From Flaccisagitta enflata (Eukaryota; Chaetognatha; Sagittoidea; Aphragmophora): a stretch of 64,000 bases of DNA. The position numbers and the translations under genes were made by a program. The stretch is from contig OZ231126.1 in assembly GCA_965153355.1 (NCBI GenBank), positions 106,206,001 to 106,270,000 on the forward strand, in the 5' to 3' direction. Below, piece after piece: positions 21,250 to 33,900 of the stretch (position 1 is the stretch's first letter; every line of letters starts with the position of its first letter). The notes under the pieces are model-generated. The model ran no database searches. It was not told where the DNA came from and worked only from the letters and a program-made list of their open reading frames with translations.

Positions 21250-23210
21250 TTTCATTAAAAATTATGAATTTGCATAGAAAATGAGAAAATGGAAAAACGA
21301 AGAACGTACGCACCTAGTAAAATTGATTATCTAGGTGCGTACGTTTTTAAAAATGCAAAATTGTTGACCCATTTCATTATTCATAATTTTCAAAATTCAA
21401 AATGTTTTTTTCCAAAATCCTGAAATGACATAAAGCCAAGAGAAAGAATTTCAAAATCGAGTCTTAAAATGGCCCGATTAAGACAAAAATTGACACGTAA
21501 CCAGCCGAAGTATCCCCCTAACTAGTTCTCAAATCTTGTGACCTTGCGACATCGGAAAGTATGCTAATTTTTGGTCAAACCTTTTTTTTAACTTTTTTTC
21601 AATTTCTTGTTGTAATAATGGAAATTTGAAATAACTTTTTATTAAGGAACCAAAATTTAAAGTCATGGGGTGGCAAATTTTTTTGTACAAACCTTGTGAT
21701 ACCCTGAAAGGGTTTGGTCCACTGGAGAGGGAGTAATGTTCATTTTCTGGCCATAACAACAGCTAGAAATTATGACATATGGAACATTGTAGCGAGATTT
21801 AGATTTTTTTCCAATTTTTCTTTTTAAATTTGACGTTTGTATTCCACAAGCAGGCTACAGAAGTGGTCAAAACCCAAGAGGGATTATTTATTACAATACT
21901 TGGGTGCAGCTGAGCACTTGCTGAGGGATGGCTTCAAAACCAAGATGCCAAATGGTACGCTCAAAGCACGTGACTGACAAATTTCACGCGATCTTGCTCC
22001 GTGTCATATGATGATGACGATGATTCAGATAATCCACCTGACTTAGTCAGAACGTGCTCTGAATCAAGTGATGATGAAAATGATAATTGGCGGCCAGGTA
22101 CAATCGGTGCCATAACCATTGCAAGTGATGACTCAGACACAGAGACAACAACCAATTCAGCCGCCGAAGAGTCATCACATTCTTCCCATGAACATGAAAA
22201 TGAAGATTTAAGCACAACACATGCATGTGCAAACCCTGAAATGCCAGATGATATATCTGTCGATGAAGAATACACAAAATCAGCAGAAAAACAAATCATG
22301 AAATTTATCATGACATTGTTCAAGCTTGACAGAAAATCAAAGAAGGCTAGAGAGAAATTTCTTGACCAACAAAACAAATCTATGAATAAACCACAAGCTC
22401 AGGCAGAAAGGGAGAAGCTGGCACGCATAAGAGAAGATAAGACATGGAGCAAGATCATTTGAAATTTGCCAGTCACCTGATTGCAGTATACTAATTTACA
22501 TATAAAACCAAAAAATCATGTTTCTGCTAGTGGTCAGATATACCTAAGTACTGTAATAAATGACACCTTCAAGGTAGGGATGCTTCTATGGCCAGCTTGT
22601 GGCAAAAACAATTTTGAAAAAAATAAAGAATTATGGAAAAAATTCAAAATCACGTTACAATGCTGTTAGTATCATATCTCTAGCTGTTGTTATCACAAAA
22701 AAATGAATATGAGTATTCATTCAATGAACCAGACCCGCTCAGGGTATCACAAGGTATGTACAAAAAATTTGGCTATCCAACCAATTAAAATTCAGATGCC
22801 TAACAAACACATTTTTTCAAATTTTAAATATTACAATGAATATTTGAAAAAAAGTAAAAAAAATGATTGGACCAACAATAAGCCTACTTACAGATGGGCC
22901 AGAACCACAAGATTTTAGACTTAATTAAGGGACATATCTGGCTAGTTACAGTTCAAATTTTATCAATCTGCGACCATTTTATGATGCCATTTTGATATTT
23001 TTTCTCTACACTATATGATGTTTTGCTACTTTAGCAAAAAAACATTTTGGAATTTGAAAATTATGAATAATGAAAATGGTCAACATTTTTGCATTTTTAA
23101 AAACATCACCACCTAGATAATCAATTTTGCTAGCTACTGATGTTTTTCATTTTTCCAGTTTTTCATTTTCTATGCAAATTCATAATTTTCAATGAAAATG
23201 ATTATAGCTT
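21250..23210. repeat. Two-kilobase imperfect palindrome
   Basis: The left arm from about 21254 is the reverse complement of the right arm ending about 23208. Clear matches are CATTTTCATTAAAAATTATGAATTTGCATAG, AAAATTGATTATCTAGGTG, the CAGGGTATCACAAGG region (21700 versus 22740), the CTAGCTGTTGTTAT region (21755 versus 22685) and finally GTGACTGRCAAATTTCA with GATCTTGCTCCGTGTC (21967-22003 versus 22434-22470). The loop of about 430 bases contains a single ORF. It is probably a long-inverted-repeat transposon. Confidence 0.7.
22001..22462 (+). CDS. Acidic ORF filling the palindrome loop (153 aa)
   Basis: It starts MSYDDDDDSDN and is Asp/Glu/Ser-rich to about residue 95, followed by a basic, probably helical C-terminal half (KQIMKFIMTLFKLDRKSKKAREKF). 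Start and stop both fall just inside the inner ends of the inverted repeat, so the ORF occupies the loop almost exactly. I recognise no domain. It has no transposase signature. It may be the remains of a longer gene or a chance-open acidic tract. Confidence 0.35.
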   Translation: MSYDDDDDSDNPPDLVRTCSESSDDENDNWRPGTIGAITIASDDSDTETTTNSAAEESSHSSHEHENEDLSTTHACANPEMPDDISVDEEYTKSAEKQIMKFIMTLFKLDRKSKKAREKFLDQQNKSMNKPQAQAEREKLARIREDKTWSKII

Positions 23211-24239
23211 ATAATCTGATTGCTGAAGCCCTGAATGTTGCTGTCTGGATAGGGTGCTTAAATCTGGTGTCTGGTCTTGGAGAAGGCTGGGTATGATACT
23301 GTAGTATAGATATAGTTAGGGGAAGGCCCCATGCACCCAAGTTGCCCACCCAGAGGCCCCCAAGAGTATCAAAAAGTAGCTCAAAATGGGCAAAAATTAC
23401 AAAATTTGTATAAATATAAAAAAAAAAACTGATTTTTTTTATATTTCAACCAAAATCATGCCTGGATTGTAAAATCATGAGTTGTTAATGGGGTCTTGGC
23501 TAAAAAACAGCCATTTGATATCCAAGGAAGCAATTGAGGACCCAAAGAATGTAAAAAAAAACCAATGAAAATGTAAAAAAAACCAAAACCACCTGTCTAA
23601 CTGTCGATGAAAAAAAAAATTGTTTTTCTTTTTCACAGAATTTTTTTCAATATTCAGCTTCAGTACAGAGCCAAAAATTGCCAACAGCAAAAAAATTCAC
23701 CCCTTGTTGCCTTAACAGCCCCAAAACAGGCATAAATGTGTTTTGTTTTTATTATCTCACTTGCCAATATTCTTTTTTATACTATTTTTTCACCCTGGCA
23801 TGTATGATGAATCACATTCAATAAAACCAAAAAACTTAAAACCTCAGCTTTTGTCAAATAGATTAACAAAAAAATAGTCTAAATTGTTGAAACTAACTAG
23901 AAACAACTCAAAATTTGACAAAAGGGATCATTTTCAAACAAGCCCAGATATGTAATATAGAAGTTGTAGTAATATAGTAGTTGAAAGCTTGCAAGGCTTT
24001 CATCCTTTGTTAATTGGAGAATTCTGGCCTCCTTTTATAAGGGCAATGTTGTTTCAACTTTCATAGTAGTTGTTTAGGGCTGGAAGGGCTAGTTATGCAG
24101 GTGCTTAAAGTCAGTATATGGGTGGGTGGAGGTAGCAATGTGGCTTTGCAGGGGTTTCACTGCATACCAGACTGTATGGTTCTTCCCAAACTGACTTAAA
24201 GTGACCTAAACCACTTACTATGTGGTGAAGAACTCAGAT
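23211..24239. other. Gene-free stretch
   Basis: AT-rich with A/T homopolymers; no supported ORF or structured repeat. A short inverted remnant (CCCAAAACAGGCATAAATG region) resembles the GGCC-rich foldback arms. Confidence 0.5.
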
Positions 24240-24418
24240 TCAAGGCCTGAGAGGGCAGATTACAGGCTTAAGAGGGCAGATTTTAGGCCTGAGAGGGCAG
24301 ATTTCAGGCTTTAGAGGGCCTGGGGGGGACAAATGGACGGACAAATGAATGGACGAACGAAAGTCCCCCTGTGTTCTACAGGACTTGGTCCCCCAGGGCA
24401 ACGGGTATCGCTGACCAC
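24240..24418. mobile_element. Foldback element with minisatellite core (copy 3, truncated left)
   Basis: Five GGCCTGAGAGGGCAGATT-type units, a G run, GGACAAATGGACGG tetranucleotides, then AGTCCCCCTGTGTTCTACAGGACTTGGTCCC and the outer end GGGCAACGGGTATCGCTGACC. Confidence 0.6.
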
Positions 24419-24457
24419 GTATTGCCCTTGGGCAACCTGTTTCTTCTCCTTCTAGTG

Positions 24458-24735
24458 GTTAGGATTTGGGTCTATGGGCTAAGATTTAGGTTTTGAGGCC
24501 GGGATTTGGGCCTTAGAGCTGGGATTTGGGTCTTGGGGCTAGAATTTTGGCCTGGGCTTTGACACTGAGAGTTGGGCCTAGAGGATGGAAATTGAGCCTC
24601 TAGGTAGGCTGGGTTATGGATCTCGAGGCTGGGATTTGGGTTTTGAGGCCGGGGGGGGGGTTACGCAGAAGGAGAAGAAGAAGGAGAAATTTCCCCATGC
24701 GTGAAAGCAAAGGTCATTGGCCCCATCTTTGATTG
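24458..24735. mobile_element. Foldback element with minisatellite core (copy 4, truncated)
   Basis: Units of the GAGGCTGGGATTTGGGTCTT type, a G9 run, AGAAGGAGAAGAAGAAGG, then GAGAAATTTCCCCATGCGTG and AAAGCAAAGGTCATTGGCCCC. This is one inner inverted end without its partner. Confidence 0.6.
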
Positions 24736-25125
24736 GAGCAACATATTTTTTACTGCGTCATACATTACTTCACTGTAGTTTGTAGATTGTATTAGCGTTG
24801 TTATTGTTTACACTGTATTTATTCATATTTAAGAATTAGATTTTTACTGCATTTTCATGTGTTAACTGAGTTACATTCGGAACCAATGTCACATTTTTTT
24901 TTTAAACCTATGCATGTGTCTGTCTCAATTTTTGTCCATCCGTCAGTCAATCAGTTTGCTGGTCCATGTATTCTTAAGCAGTTGTAAAACAATGGTGATC
25001 GATCCATCACGATAGTGTCGCTTTTATATCGTTACATGTTAAGAGAAAAACAAAAGTTTCATTTGAGATTTCTTATTCCTGGCGGGCAGGGAAACAGGGA
25101 GTATGCAATAAATCGTTATTAAAAC

Positions 25126-25293
25126 AAGGCCGGATACAGGACCAATACAAGTCCCGGACTGGTGGGCAGGGGCAGAAATACGCGTTTTTGCAATTTTCAA
25201 CTCATGCTCAACATAGGACTGACGGACCAACACTCCAACAGACAGACGGAAAAAGCCTCTTATAGAGTCGCTATTCCGCGACTAAAAAGGACA
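25126..25293 (+). repeat. Hairpin-ended short element, full copy
   Basis: AAGGCCGGATACAGG, the GTGGGCAGGGGCAGAAAT block, GACGGACCAACACTCC, then AAAGCCTCTTATAGAGTCGCTATTCCGCGACTAAAAAGG. The terminal stem is AGTCGC/GCGACT, with the third pair C:G instead of the T:A of other copies. Confidence 0.75.
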
Positions 25294-25344
25294 TGAGTAC
25301 ATCACTACATGGCCAGGCTTAAAATTTGTGTCAGCCTAGGCTAG

Positions 25345-25855
25345 AATTTTGAATTCAAAGGGTTAAATTAGGGCCTGGAGGCTGGAATTGGGGCCTTGAG
25401 GCTTGGATTAGGGCCTTGGGCTGGGATTTGAGCTTCAAGGCTGGGATTTGAGCTTCAAGGCTAAGATTTGAGCTTCGAGGCTGGGATTTGAGCTTTGAGG
25501 TTGGGAATTGAGCTTTGGGGCAGGGATTTGAGCTTTGAAGCTGGAATTTGAGCTTCGAGGCCAGGATTTGAGCTTCAAGGCTGGGATTTGTGCCTTGGGA
25601 CTGGGATTTGAGCCTAAGGGCTGGGATTTGAGCCTCGAGGCTGGGATTTTAGCCTGGAGACTGAGATTTGAGCCTCAAGGCTGGGATTTGAGCTTCAAAG
25701 CGGGGATGTTAGCCTCGAAGCTAGGATTTGGGTCTCGAGACTAGGATTTGGGCCTTGAGGGGGGGACAGAGAAGGAGAAGAAGAAGAAGGAGAAGGAGAA
25801 ATTTCCCCTATGTGTGAAAGCATAGGTCATCGGCCCCTTTGGGGCCGCTGCCCAA
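25345..25855. mobile_element. Foldback element with minisatellite core (copy 5, truncated left)
   Basis: About twenty 20-base units (GAGGCTGGGATTTGAGCTTC), a G7 run, GAAGGAGAAGAAGAAG, then AAATTTCCCCTATGTGTGAAAGC and ATAGGTCATCGGCCCCTTTGGGGCCGCTGCCC. Confidence 0.7.
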
Positions 25856-26035
25856 AAACAACGACAACAATAACAACAACAACAACAACAATAACAACAA
25901 CAAAGACAACAACAAAGACAACAACATCAACAACAACTATGACAACAACAACAACAACAACAGTAACGATAATGAATGAATGAATGAATGAATGAATGAA
26001 TGAATGAATGAATGAATGAATGAATGAACAACTTC
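25856..26035. repeat. (ACA)n and (GAAT)n microsatellites
   Basis: ACA/ATA tract at 25858-25970 followed by GAAT units at 25972-26028. Confidence 0.95.
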
Positions 26036-26503
26036 GCAAAAACAATCATGATAAAGTGTATATATGGACGATTGCTGATTATGAAATTGCATGACAATAT
26101 CTCATTGAAAGGAAACTGTCTTATGACAAGATAAAAAAAAAAAATGTTTGTTTTCTGTACTTTTTTGCCTAGAACTTCATCTGATAGTAAAAATTAGGGT
26201 AAAAAAAATTTTATTTAATATTTCTTATCCATCAAAAATATATCAAGAGCATTTTGAAATATTTTCTCATGCAAAAAACTTGAAAAATACAAAAAAAGCT
26301 AGAAAACTGAATAAATCATATTTTAATATATAATAATTAATATTTAGCTCACCAAAACAGATTTTGCATTGATTTTTTTTGTTTTATTATCACAAAGTTA
26401 TATATTAAAAGAAAATTCATGAAAAAATTGTTTTATGACAACTTAATTTTTTCGCCTTGGTGACTGGCAATTTTCACGTGATCTTGCACCGTGTCATAAT
26501 TCA

Positions 26504-27454
26504 ATGAAGCAATATGTCAAATCTAAAAAGCAAGATTTTGACAACAACCCATCCATGACAGACCAAAGACCAAAAACAGGTGTAGAATTGCTTTTCTCCA
26601 TCACAAAACAACTAGAGGAAGCACCACCACCTGAAGAAGGAATCACAAATTATCTCATGGGCATCTTGCAGGAAATAAAAAGACAAGATGAGCACAAAAA
26701 GGGGAGAGAATGCAGTGAATGTGAACCATCACAAGAAGAGAAAATGACAGAATTAGAGGTCACTGATGAATTACCATCAAAACATGAAATGGCATGCAAA
26801 ATAAGGAAGACGTTGAGAAAAGTAAACAAAGAGCTGCAAGAGCACACTGAAAGCACATGCCAATGCGGGGCAAAAGATACTCATGCAATGAGTGCAACTG
26901 GAAATGCCCCTAAACTATTTGTCAAGAAAAAGAGAAATGACATTTCAGATTATCATGAAGAATTCATCGGCGTCCATCCATCCGCTTTAGGAGGCCGAAC
27001 TAGGCTATTAAGCGACGTGAACGAATCACTTGCAACCAATAACACACATACAAGGTATGTCAGATTACAGATGGAATCGTATTGGGACGCAGCTTTCCGC
27101 TTAGGCCCAGACGGATTGGCAAATTACAGGAAAAAGATAGAAAAAGAGCTCATCGAGGAAATAAAGGATCTGATGACAGACAGAGATATGAATGACATAA
27201 TGCATGAAGTGTGTGAAGACGCAAAAGCCGAATATCAAAGATACAGAGAGATGGAGAACAAAATAAAAAGCAGAGCAGAGCAGTTAAGAGATCCGGAAGA
27301 ATGGAAAAAGTGGGACCCCAAATGGCTGCAAACATGTAGAGAAAGCGGAAAAGAGCGCGCGAGCGAGATCCTTCGGATAGATCCAGATAATGCATCCAAG
27401 GAAGATGAGGAAGTGGAGAGCGACGGAAACAAAAGGCGCTCGGACGAAGCATGA
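26504..27454 (+). CDS. Uncharacterised charged, coiled-coil ORF (316 aa)
   Basis: Intact ORF with ATG at 26504. It is highly charged and mostly predicted helical, with Cys pairs at about residues 67-70 (ECSEC) and 121-123 (CQC), a KKKRN basic patch, and a Glu/Lys/Arg-rich C-terminus. The phrase SDVNESLATNNTHTRYVRLQMESYWDAAF looks like folded protein rather than low complexity. The 37 bases just before it (GTGACTGGCAATTTTCACG, GATCTTGCACCGTGTCAT) also occur at the inner ends of the 2-kb palindrome. It lies 445 bases upstream of the element B Gag and may be an upstream ORF of B, but it has no counterpart in A. I do not recognise it. Confidence 0.5.
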   Translation: MKQYVKSKKQDFDNNPSMTDQRPKTGVELLFSITKQLEEAPPPEEGITNYLMGILQEIKRQDEHKKGRECSECEPSQEEKMTELEVTDELPSKHEMACKIRKTLRKVNKELQEHTESTCQCGAKDTHAMSATGNAPKLFVKKKRNDISDYHEEFIGVHPSALGGRTRLLSDVNESLATNNTHTRYVRLQMESYWDAAFRLGPDGLANYRKKIEKELIEEIKDLMTDRDMNDIMHEVCEDAKAEYQRYREMENKIKSRAEQLRDPEEWKKWDPKWLQTCRESGKERASEILRIDPDNASKEDEEVESDGNKRRSDEA

Positions 27455-27898
27455 CTTATTTGCAAAAGTGGGACTTTTGCGCAATAGGCAAAAAGACGTT
27501 GTGCACGAAATCACCATTCCGCGCGTTTTGCGCAAAAGAGACATACAATTTTGACACATTCGAGACGCGCGTATTCCATTGAACAATCGCATTACATTAC
27601 GTCATATAATTACATGTTTTACCGCAATCGCCATAAATCATTCGCATTTGTTACAAATAACACTTATTGAAACGCATTTCATTACACATATCATATTTCA
27701 TAACATTGTTAAAATGCCATGATTGCCTTCAATTTCGTCACATTTTGTTACTCGTTACAGTATAATCAATCAAAATTGTCGCGCTTGCCTCTCGTTATCA
27801 AATTTGGCTCAATTTACAATATTGATCTTTATTTGTTAACCAAAAACACAGGTGAAACGATCACGACCCTTTGAATGACAATTTCACAATAGACAATC
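27455..27898 (+). other. Leader region of element B
   Basis: AT-rich, non-coding, with GCAAAAGTGGGACTTTTGC and TTTTGCGCAAAA palindromes near 27463-27540 and a TTACA/CATTA-rich stretch. It may include LTR or leader sequence of element B, but no terminal repeat partner is visible. Confidence 0.3.
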
Positions 27899-30073
27899 AT
27901 GGATGACGAGAAAATGGACATGAATGACGGCAACGAATGTCCGTCAGTCAGTAACGAGTTGAATGAACAATCAATCGAAACCGGAAACGAGACAACCACC
28001 GACAACGAGACGCAATTGCAAATATCCGGTCCGGCGACCATACCGGATTGCGATGAATCATCAGTTGCGCCGACATCCGGTCCGGTGACCATACCGGATC
28101 GTGCCGATTTAGCAGGTTCGCCGATATCCGGTCCGGTGACCATACCTGATCGTGTTGAAGTGGAAGGAACGCCGATATCCGGTCCGGCGACCATACCGGA
28201 TTGAGATTTACCTACCGAGTCGCCGACAGCCGGTCCGGCGACCATACCGGACGGTGACAACCAAATTCGCGTTCCAAAGATAGATCTAGACGCTGACGAG
28301 ACGATTCCAAAACAAGTAGAAGGAAGCGAAACACACGCTCAAGCGAACACAGCATCAAGCGCAAAGCAGCAAAGTAAGTCCAACATAGACAAACAATTAC
28401 AACAAGTGCAATCGTTTACAATGACACAATTTGAAGACGACTCATTGAAGGTACGAATGAGCACGATTGACATAAACGGTAAAACCAGAAATATGACAGA
28501 AACTTTTGAAGGCGTACCAATAGAAGCCGTGATGGAAAGATTACCGGCTCACACAAAGAAATTGATGAATTGCAAACCCGGATCAGAACCCTATGTCCCT
28601 AAAAAGTCATCTATGAAATGGAAACCATCTAACATTTCTACCACCTTATCCCATTCAGCAGATACGCAAACAAAAGGAGCCGCTAGAAAGGCGGCCAAGG
28701 CAGGGTCGCCAAAATTCCCGATGACCCCGCTCACGGCAGCGTTACTGTCAGGCGGAGCACCGCCAAATCCAAACCAGATTTCAGCGTCCTCTACAGCGTC
28801 AACAAAGACAACAACAACACGGGAAAATCAAGCGCCTCAGCCAAAGCAGCAACAACAGACGCCCTCCAACGCAAAAGGCAAAAAAGCACAAAAACACAAA
28901 GAAAAATCAACGGGCTCATCCTCAAAGGTGCAACATTCGCCAGCGGTAAACACGCCAGCTTATCCCCAAATCAACATTTCAAAAGGTATCGTTCCCCATA
29001 GAATATCCACTATACAAAAATGGGTATCAAAGCATTGCAAACCGTTAAATAAAAGATCAGATGAAGACGGCATATTAACGATTGAGGAACAAATCCCATT
29101 GAAAATTAGCAATCCTAATGACATCCAAGCAGTCTTAGGAAGCCTAGACCTGGCAGGGATGAGAAAAGCAATGGATGTCCAGAAATTCACAGATAAACGT
29201 AAAACAAGAATCGAAATTGCACTAGAAACAGAATTAGAAACATGGAATTCTGATGAACCATCACCAGATCAAATCGCAGTATCTGGCAGATCGCCATCAT
29301 ACACTGATCTGGCTGAACAAGAGAAATCAGCTCCTGACTATGACAACTGGCTGACCTGGGAACCAACACTTGTGACACTGTTGTCCATACAGGAACAATT
29401 CCTGAGAGGCGATGTGACAAAGCTCTCGGTTATCACACTGGAAAAAGTGGTGTGGAAATTAAGGAAACCGGTGAGCGAAGAAGGCAATTTATTATTTGAG
29501 TCCAGGTGCTACATCTGCAATGGCGAATCGCACAAACACGACATTGAGAGTTTATGCTCGCGAACGAACGCACGCACATCGGAAGCGAGGTATAAGTTCT
29601 CTCTTTGCTTAGAAATGAATTGCTACATGAGAAGATTGAATGAGCTTGACAAACGTGACAAATTGCAGGAAGAAAATGAAGGTCAGAAAGAGTTCTCCCA
29701 GTTCATTGCAGAGCGAAACCTTGATTATCAAGATGAGATAAAAGACCTGCTAAAAGACGTCAGAAGCTTGCAAGACCAGGTGGAAAGCTTGGAAGCAAGC
29801 AGAGCGGAAGCGGAAGAAAATTGGCTGAAACAGGTCGAAATTTTGGAAGCATCCAATAGCGACCTAAAGAAAGGTTTATCGGCAGCCAATTCAGATTATT
29901 TCGCATTAGTCAAAGATAAGGATGAAATGCTGACAGAAAGACAAGGTCTGAACGAACAAATATTCCATCTAGTCAGCATAAAAGACTTGAATGAAACGCA
30001 CATCAACAGTCTGAAATCAGAAATTGGTGCTTTAGAATCCACAAACGCCAAAAATTACCAAAGAGAAAGATGA
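27899..30073 (+). pseudogene. Element B giant Gag extension, N-terminal part with CX2CX6HX5C domain
   Basis: One frame of 725 codons with a single TGA at 28202-28204. The N-terminus is acidic (MDDEKMDMNDGNE). Codons from about 28027 to 28250 encode five SGPATIPD/SGPVTIPD units with a 17-residue period, and the TGA lies right after the fourth unit where the others have Cys or Arg. A Lys/Thr/Gln-rich linker follows, then an ordered region (PQINISKGIVPHRISTIQKW, SLDLAGMRKAM). Next comes the domain shared with element A: YDNWLTWEP, SEEGNLLFESRC and the motif C368-C371-H378-C384 counted from the ATG at 28406. A coiled coil begins at about 29650. A frameshift near 30060 shifts the frame shortly before the Academ-like insertion. 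Confidence 0.7.
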
Positions 30074-30394
30074 ACAAGCAGCAGAGCTCAAAGAGAAAAT
30101 AGAAATTCTCAATATAGGCAGAGATATGTAAAAAACTACATGGGGGAAATTCCATACAAACGTTTGAAGGCATTTTTCCCATCCTATAAACATATATCTT
30201 GAGAAAAACAACTATTACCCAAAGATTTTGAAGGTAATTTTAGGATGTTCATACATAAAAGAATGCGCAAAAAACACCAAAATTGCATATATTTGATTGA
30301 GGAAAAAACATGGTGTGGTCAAGTTACTTTCATATTTGTGTTATCTTTTTTTATAAGGGTACTAGAAATGATTATATTACATTGAATTTACATA

Positions 30395-30476
30395 GCACCA
30401 CCACAGATAGACGGACGGACCAACCATCTGACTGACAAAGCAGGGTGTAGTCGTGTAGCACGCGACTAAAAAAAAG
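30395..30476 (+). repeat. Hairpin-ended short element, 3' fragment
   Basis: AGACGGACGGACCAACC tract followed by ACAAAGCAGGGTGTAGTCGTGTAGCACGCGACTAAAAAAA. The terminal stem reads AGTCG/CGACT. Confidence 0.6.
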
Positions 30477-30929
30477 ATTTCCAAAAACAAGTGATGCTGG
30501 GTCACGGCATTGTTGCAGATGGATGATACAAGCAAAATCATCCAACCCCTTGTGATTGATCCATCTTTCATTTTGTGTGTTCATGCAGCACATTTCCAAA
30601 TTACCCCAACTGGTACGCTGGCTTATCACTGGTCTTATTTCATCTGGCCAAAATATCAACACTCAAATCATATGTTGATGTCCTCATATGTTGATTGTCA
30701 GTGCTTCAGATTTTAAGGGAAGATTCTTCCTTAATCATCATCTTCCAATCCAAGCAGCACAATTCCACATGACCCTATGAGGTAGGCTGCTCCACGCGTT
30801 GGTCTTATTTTAATTGGGCCTAGATGTCAACACTCAAAAACAAACGTTGACACTCATACACGACAATTCTCGATTATCAGTTTTTGGATTGAGGAAAGCT
30901 TCAATCTTGATCATCAGCTTCATCAGAAT

Positions 30930-33900
30930 CTTCTTCTGCCACATCCATTGTAATTCCATTTGTACATGAAGTGCCTTGACAATGACCATGGGCAAGTGTG
31001 CATTTCAGACCATTTTTGCGGCAAGTATATCTTGCAGAAGTGCAATCTGTGGTGCAATCACATCAAATGACTTTGAGCAGTTCAGGCGGGGCAGGTGGAA
31101 GATCTGTCAATACAGGGAAGTATCCTGAATCAGTGAGCTTTCAACCCCAAGATTCTTCCTGCAAATTGCAATGAGGATTCTTCTATTGACAAATTTGTAG
31201 ATACACTGTAACTGTGAAATTTTGAAGCAGCTGTGGTAGAGGGAAGGCTTTTTCCCTCGACTCTGTAAAGACTTTTAGCAACCTTTTCACAGCATTACCT
31301 TTTTTGCAGCACATTCAAAGACTCATTCTTTTTCTCATTATACATTTCCACCAAGGCCTTTTCACCTGCTACAGCAATTTCCTCAAGCACAGCTGACTCA
31401 TCATCAAAAACTTTTGCTGATTGCTGCAAAACAGTGTTTGTCTTAAACTTTTTTCAATATAGCAGCCTTGCCCATGCCAAAAAGCCCTTTAAGTGCTATC
31501 ACAACCAAGAAGTGCATGTGGAAAATGAATAAGTTTGCAGACAAATGGCCCAATGTCCCTCTTGGCTTGCTTTAGGTCCCAAACCCGTGGTTTAGCATTC
31601 TTCTTTGGTTCAGGGGCAAAAAAGATGCCTTTTCCAGTTGGATTTGAGTGATACAACAAGCAAACAATCAGGTCTGTGTCATCTCCAACCAGTACAGTAT
31701 CTTGTACACCAGCTGATTCAATTATATTTTGGGCAATCAAAACATCAGCATCTGATGATGCATAGAAAATTTGGCAACCTGTAGCCTGTAGATCATCACC
31801 AAGCTGTTTAAGAAAGTACTGCTTGTTCATGGGATTGATGAGGAAAATATCTTTTGCAACAATTAAACACATTTCTTTGGTAAACGACACTGTAGGTCCT
31901 AGTTTTCCCTTAGCTCTTCTTTTGTGAGCTATATCATTTGTTGAAGCAGAAAAATATCCATAAAAACAACAACTGCTTTGCTATACCTCTTGTGAACATA
32001 CCCAGTGTGGAAATGTGTGCTATTTATAAGTATGGGAATGATGATGCTCGTCGCGTGAATGTCTTTTTCCTTCTTTCTTTCCAATTTGATGCCTTTTGTT
32101 TTTTGCCCAATTTGGCCGCAACCATATGGTGCGCATGGGTTTGTCCATTTTGCCTTGCTCTTTTATTGATTTAGAATTACGAGTTCTCACATATTTTTTT
32201 CCTTCTACCTTTTTCGTCTTCGCATGTTTTATGCTTCGCATTTTTATCTCGCATATACATCGTTATGGCATCGCTTCTTAATGGAATGATTGATATTTTG
32301 CTTGATTTTCATGTTATGCGCCCTTGGAATTTCTCATTTTTCATACAGTGGGGTTCGTGGAATAACAGCCTAAACTGGAGGAAGGTATTTAAGTGTCTTA
32401 ATTTCATTTGACAAACTTAATATTTGAAATACAAGTTGTTCACTTGATGCTTTTGTCCCTGAGTTTTTTGGTTGCTATGGAAACCAAAATTATTTTTTTG
32501 AACATTTATAACAACTAGAATATCAATATTTTGACAAATATTATCAGGAACATTGCTCAGAATTAAGTTTGCTACTTTCCCACAGTATGTCCTGTAAGAA
32601 TATTGCTCGTTTGCCGTTGCTAGGCATCCTTTAGCGGTTGCTAGGTGTGATGCCCCCTAGCAACGGCCAAACAAGCAATATTCTTACAGAACATACTGTG
32701 GGAAAGTTGTAGCAAATTTAATTTTATGCAATGTTCCCTGACAATATTTTTCAAAATATTGATATTTTAGTGTTTATAAATGTTTGAAAAAATGATTTTG
32801 GTTTCCATGGCAACCAAAAAACTCAGGGACAAGAGCATCGAGTGAACAACTTATATTTCAAATATCAAGTTTGTCAAATGAAATTAAGACACTTAAATAC
32901 CTTCCTCCAGTTTAGGCTGTTATTCCACGAACCCCACTGTAAGTCTCTCATCCTTTTATTGCAGAGACATATGAACGGACACCTGACATATATGACGATC
33001 ACGACACTGGCTGGAAACCAAGGAAATTGGGCCTAAAGTAAGTTTTATCATTTTAGCATTTTAGCGTTTTATCATTGTTTTTGTCGTCTGTCTTTTCATT
33101 GTTTTATTGTATGGTTTGGCATTTTATCGTCTGTTTTTATCGTCTGTCCGGTCAACTAATTATTGGGTGATATGGGTGAATTTAGTGGGATGGGCAGGGC
33201 GGGGGCAGTGTACGGATCTGGCTTCATGGCCTCTGCATAAGATGTACATGTTGTTATTGGCTGTTTCTGTCCATGTCTATCCTGATCTCATGTTGCTTTC
33301 ATGCATTGGTTGACCATTATTTAATGCCCAATTTTCCCTTTCATTTTGTCCCCCATCTCAGATTGTTGAAATTTTTACCACATCAAAGAGACCATCGTCA
33401 CGCCATTTTCCAATCTCCGCCCAAATTCCTTCGCGTCTAACATCGTGAGACAGTCAGAGATATCTACAGACAAAGCTGTCCCAGAGTTAAAACTAACATT
33501 TACGTGGGCTAAATATACCCAGTGTAACGTTACAGGATATGATCAAAGGTTTCTCCACATGCCCATGGTATGCAATGCAGGAGAGCTCCACCATCTATTA
33601 CATATTGTGCTGGGTTTGGAATTTCAACATCTTTGTTTAGGATGTTAGCCCAAATTGCGTCTGCAAAACTGGCTTTCTGAGGTTCATGCAGTCTGGAGAT
33701 TCAGCTAAGGCTGGTGGAAATACGCATAGTCAAAAGCATCATCAATATGTCCATGTCCTGCCAATGCTAACCTTTGAAAGAGGACTTTAGGATTGAATTG
33801 GACTCCTTCACCATTTATCTTTACAGAGAATTTCGATGCAAGTGTGACTGCTTGCTCTTTTCTCCAGAAGGAGATTCCATCCACCTCCTCACCCACCATT

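Noticed and set aside
22703-22918. 71-aa ORF in the right arm of the palindrome
   Set aside because: The opposite arm does not keep the frame; composition is background.
27829-28260. 143-aa minus-strand ORF over the SGPATIPD repeat
   Set aside because: Antisense shadow of the in-frame repeat of Gag; its own repeats (SGMVAGPD) mirror the coding strand.
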